From: Lachnospiraceae bacterium UBA1721
GTDB lineage: Bacteria; Bacillota; Clostridia; Lachnospirales; Lachnospiraceae
Assembly: GCA_002317155.1 (NCBI GenBank)
Contig: DCIR01000035.1
Span: forward strand, 1-13,487
Length of the DNA: 13,487 bases
Reading direction: 5' to 3'
Notes under the pieces: generated by a model
What the model was told of the DNA's origin: nothing
Databases searched by the model: none
What the model saw: only the letters and a program-made list of their open reading frames with translations
Position numbers and translations under genes: made by a program
Shown: positions 13,218 to 13,487 of the stretch, piece after piece
How positions within the stretch are numbered: position 1 is the stretch's first letter
Layout: each line of letters opens with the position of its first letter

Positions 13218-13487
13218 TCAATCAGGAATTTTCTCTTCATACAACAACTTAAGCATCTCCTCCATCTCATCGTAGGAAACCTTGCCTATAATTGCCTTAT
13301 CCACAGCTGTTTCAAGCAGCTCCTGGATGGCAAACATCATATTTTCCTTGATAAGATCACTGTTGACGCCCTTTACAAAGCTTCCCTTACCGGTAACAGA
13401 CTCGATAAAGCCGTCGCGTTCCAAGTCCTCGTAAGCTCGCTTTGTTGTGATAATACTGATTTTCAGATCCTTGGCGAGAATTCTCAT
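13218..13487 (-). CDS. GntR-family (YtrA-like) transcriptional regulator, N-terminus cut by window edge
   Basis: Only the last 90 codons are visible. They contain the second half of a winged helix-turn-helix (MRILAKDLKISIITTKRAYEDL, then DGFIESVTGKGSFV as the wing) and a short helical C-terminal domain of about 50 residues, with no effector-binding domain. This is the YtrA type. The methionine at 13487 is internal to the usual PS-M-R-x-L-A motif, so the gene continues past the right edge. It heads the ABC operon and probably represses it, by analogy with YtrA, which responds to cell-wall antibiotics. The operator, expected upstream, is outside the window. Confidence 0.88.
   Translation of the reverse strand: MRILAKDLKISIITTKRAYEDLERDGFIESVTGKGSFVKGVNSDLIKENMMFAIQELLETAVDKAIIGKVSYDEMEEMLKLLYEEKIPD

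Overview
The window looks like chromosome from an anaerobic Firmicute (Bacillota), most likely a Lachnospiraceae member of the Butyrivibrio/Roseburia type. The evidence is the atpZ-atpI-atpB-atpE-atpF order, a MecA adaptor, a YtrA-type GntR/ABC operon, a PcsB-like coiled coil fused to a SleB domain, AT-rich intergenic DNA and strong AGGAGG-type ribosome binding sites. The genus is inferred. No phage, insertion-sequence ORF, tRNA, rRNA or CRISPR array is visible.

Layout. Positions 1-2221 (minus strand) hold the promoter-proximal part of an F1Fo ATP synthase operon: atpZ, an atpI-like gene, atpB (a), atpE (c) and the start of atpF (b), which runs off the left edge. The c subunit carries the full residue set of Na+-binding c rings (Q30, V61, E63, T64, T65, Y68), so the enzyme may be Na+-coupled. 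A divergent DUF402 gene (2454-2933, plus) shares the upstream region. A 13-bp hairpin terminator and a small tandem repeat follow it.

Positions 3092-8082 (minus) form a likely five-gene operon, in transcription order: a GH18/SH3 cell-surface glycosidase, sua5 (tRNA t6A synthesis), rpiB, a dCMP deaminase, and a coiled-coil SleB cell-wall hydrolase. The sua5-rpiB-deaminase-atp neighbourhood is an old Firmicute linkage. Here envelope hydrolases sit at both ends of the cluster.

Positions 8083-8982 hold about 0.9 kb without a convincing protein gene, but with structure. There is a roughly 250-nt leader upstream of the GH18 gene, with a TATAAT box and several stems that pair fully only as minus-strand RNA (G-U pairs). 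There is also a separate 124-nt three-way-junction-like element bounded by a 14/15 inverted repeat. The mecA promoter region carries a near-palindrome between -35 and -10 and a hairpin near the predicted transcript start. I could not assign either structured element to a known RNA family. These are the best candidates for something undescribed.

Positions 8983-9690 (plus) encode MecA, followed by five 18-bp A-rich repeats that run into a terminator shared with the convergent operon. Positions 9832-13487 (minus) are a tightly packed operon: GntR regulator (cut by the right edge), ABC ATPase, two ABC-2 permeases and a CPBP-family membrane protease. It resembles the ytr-type envelope-stress ABC operons.
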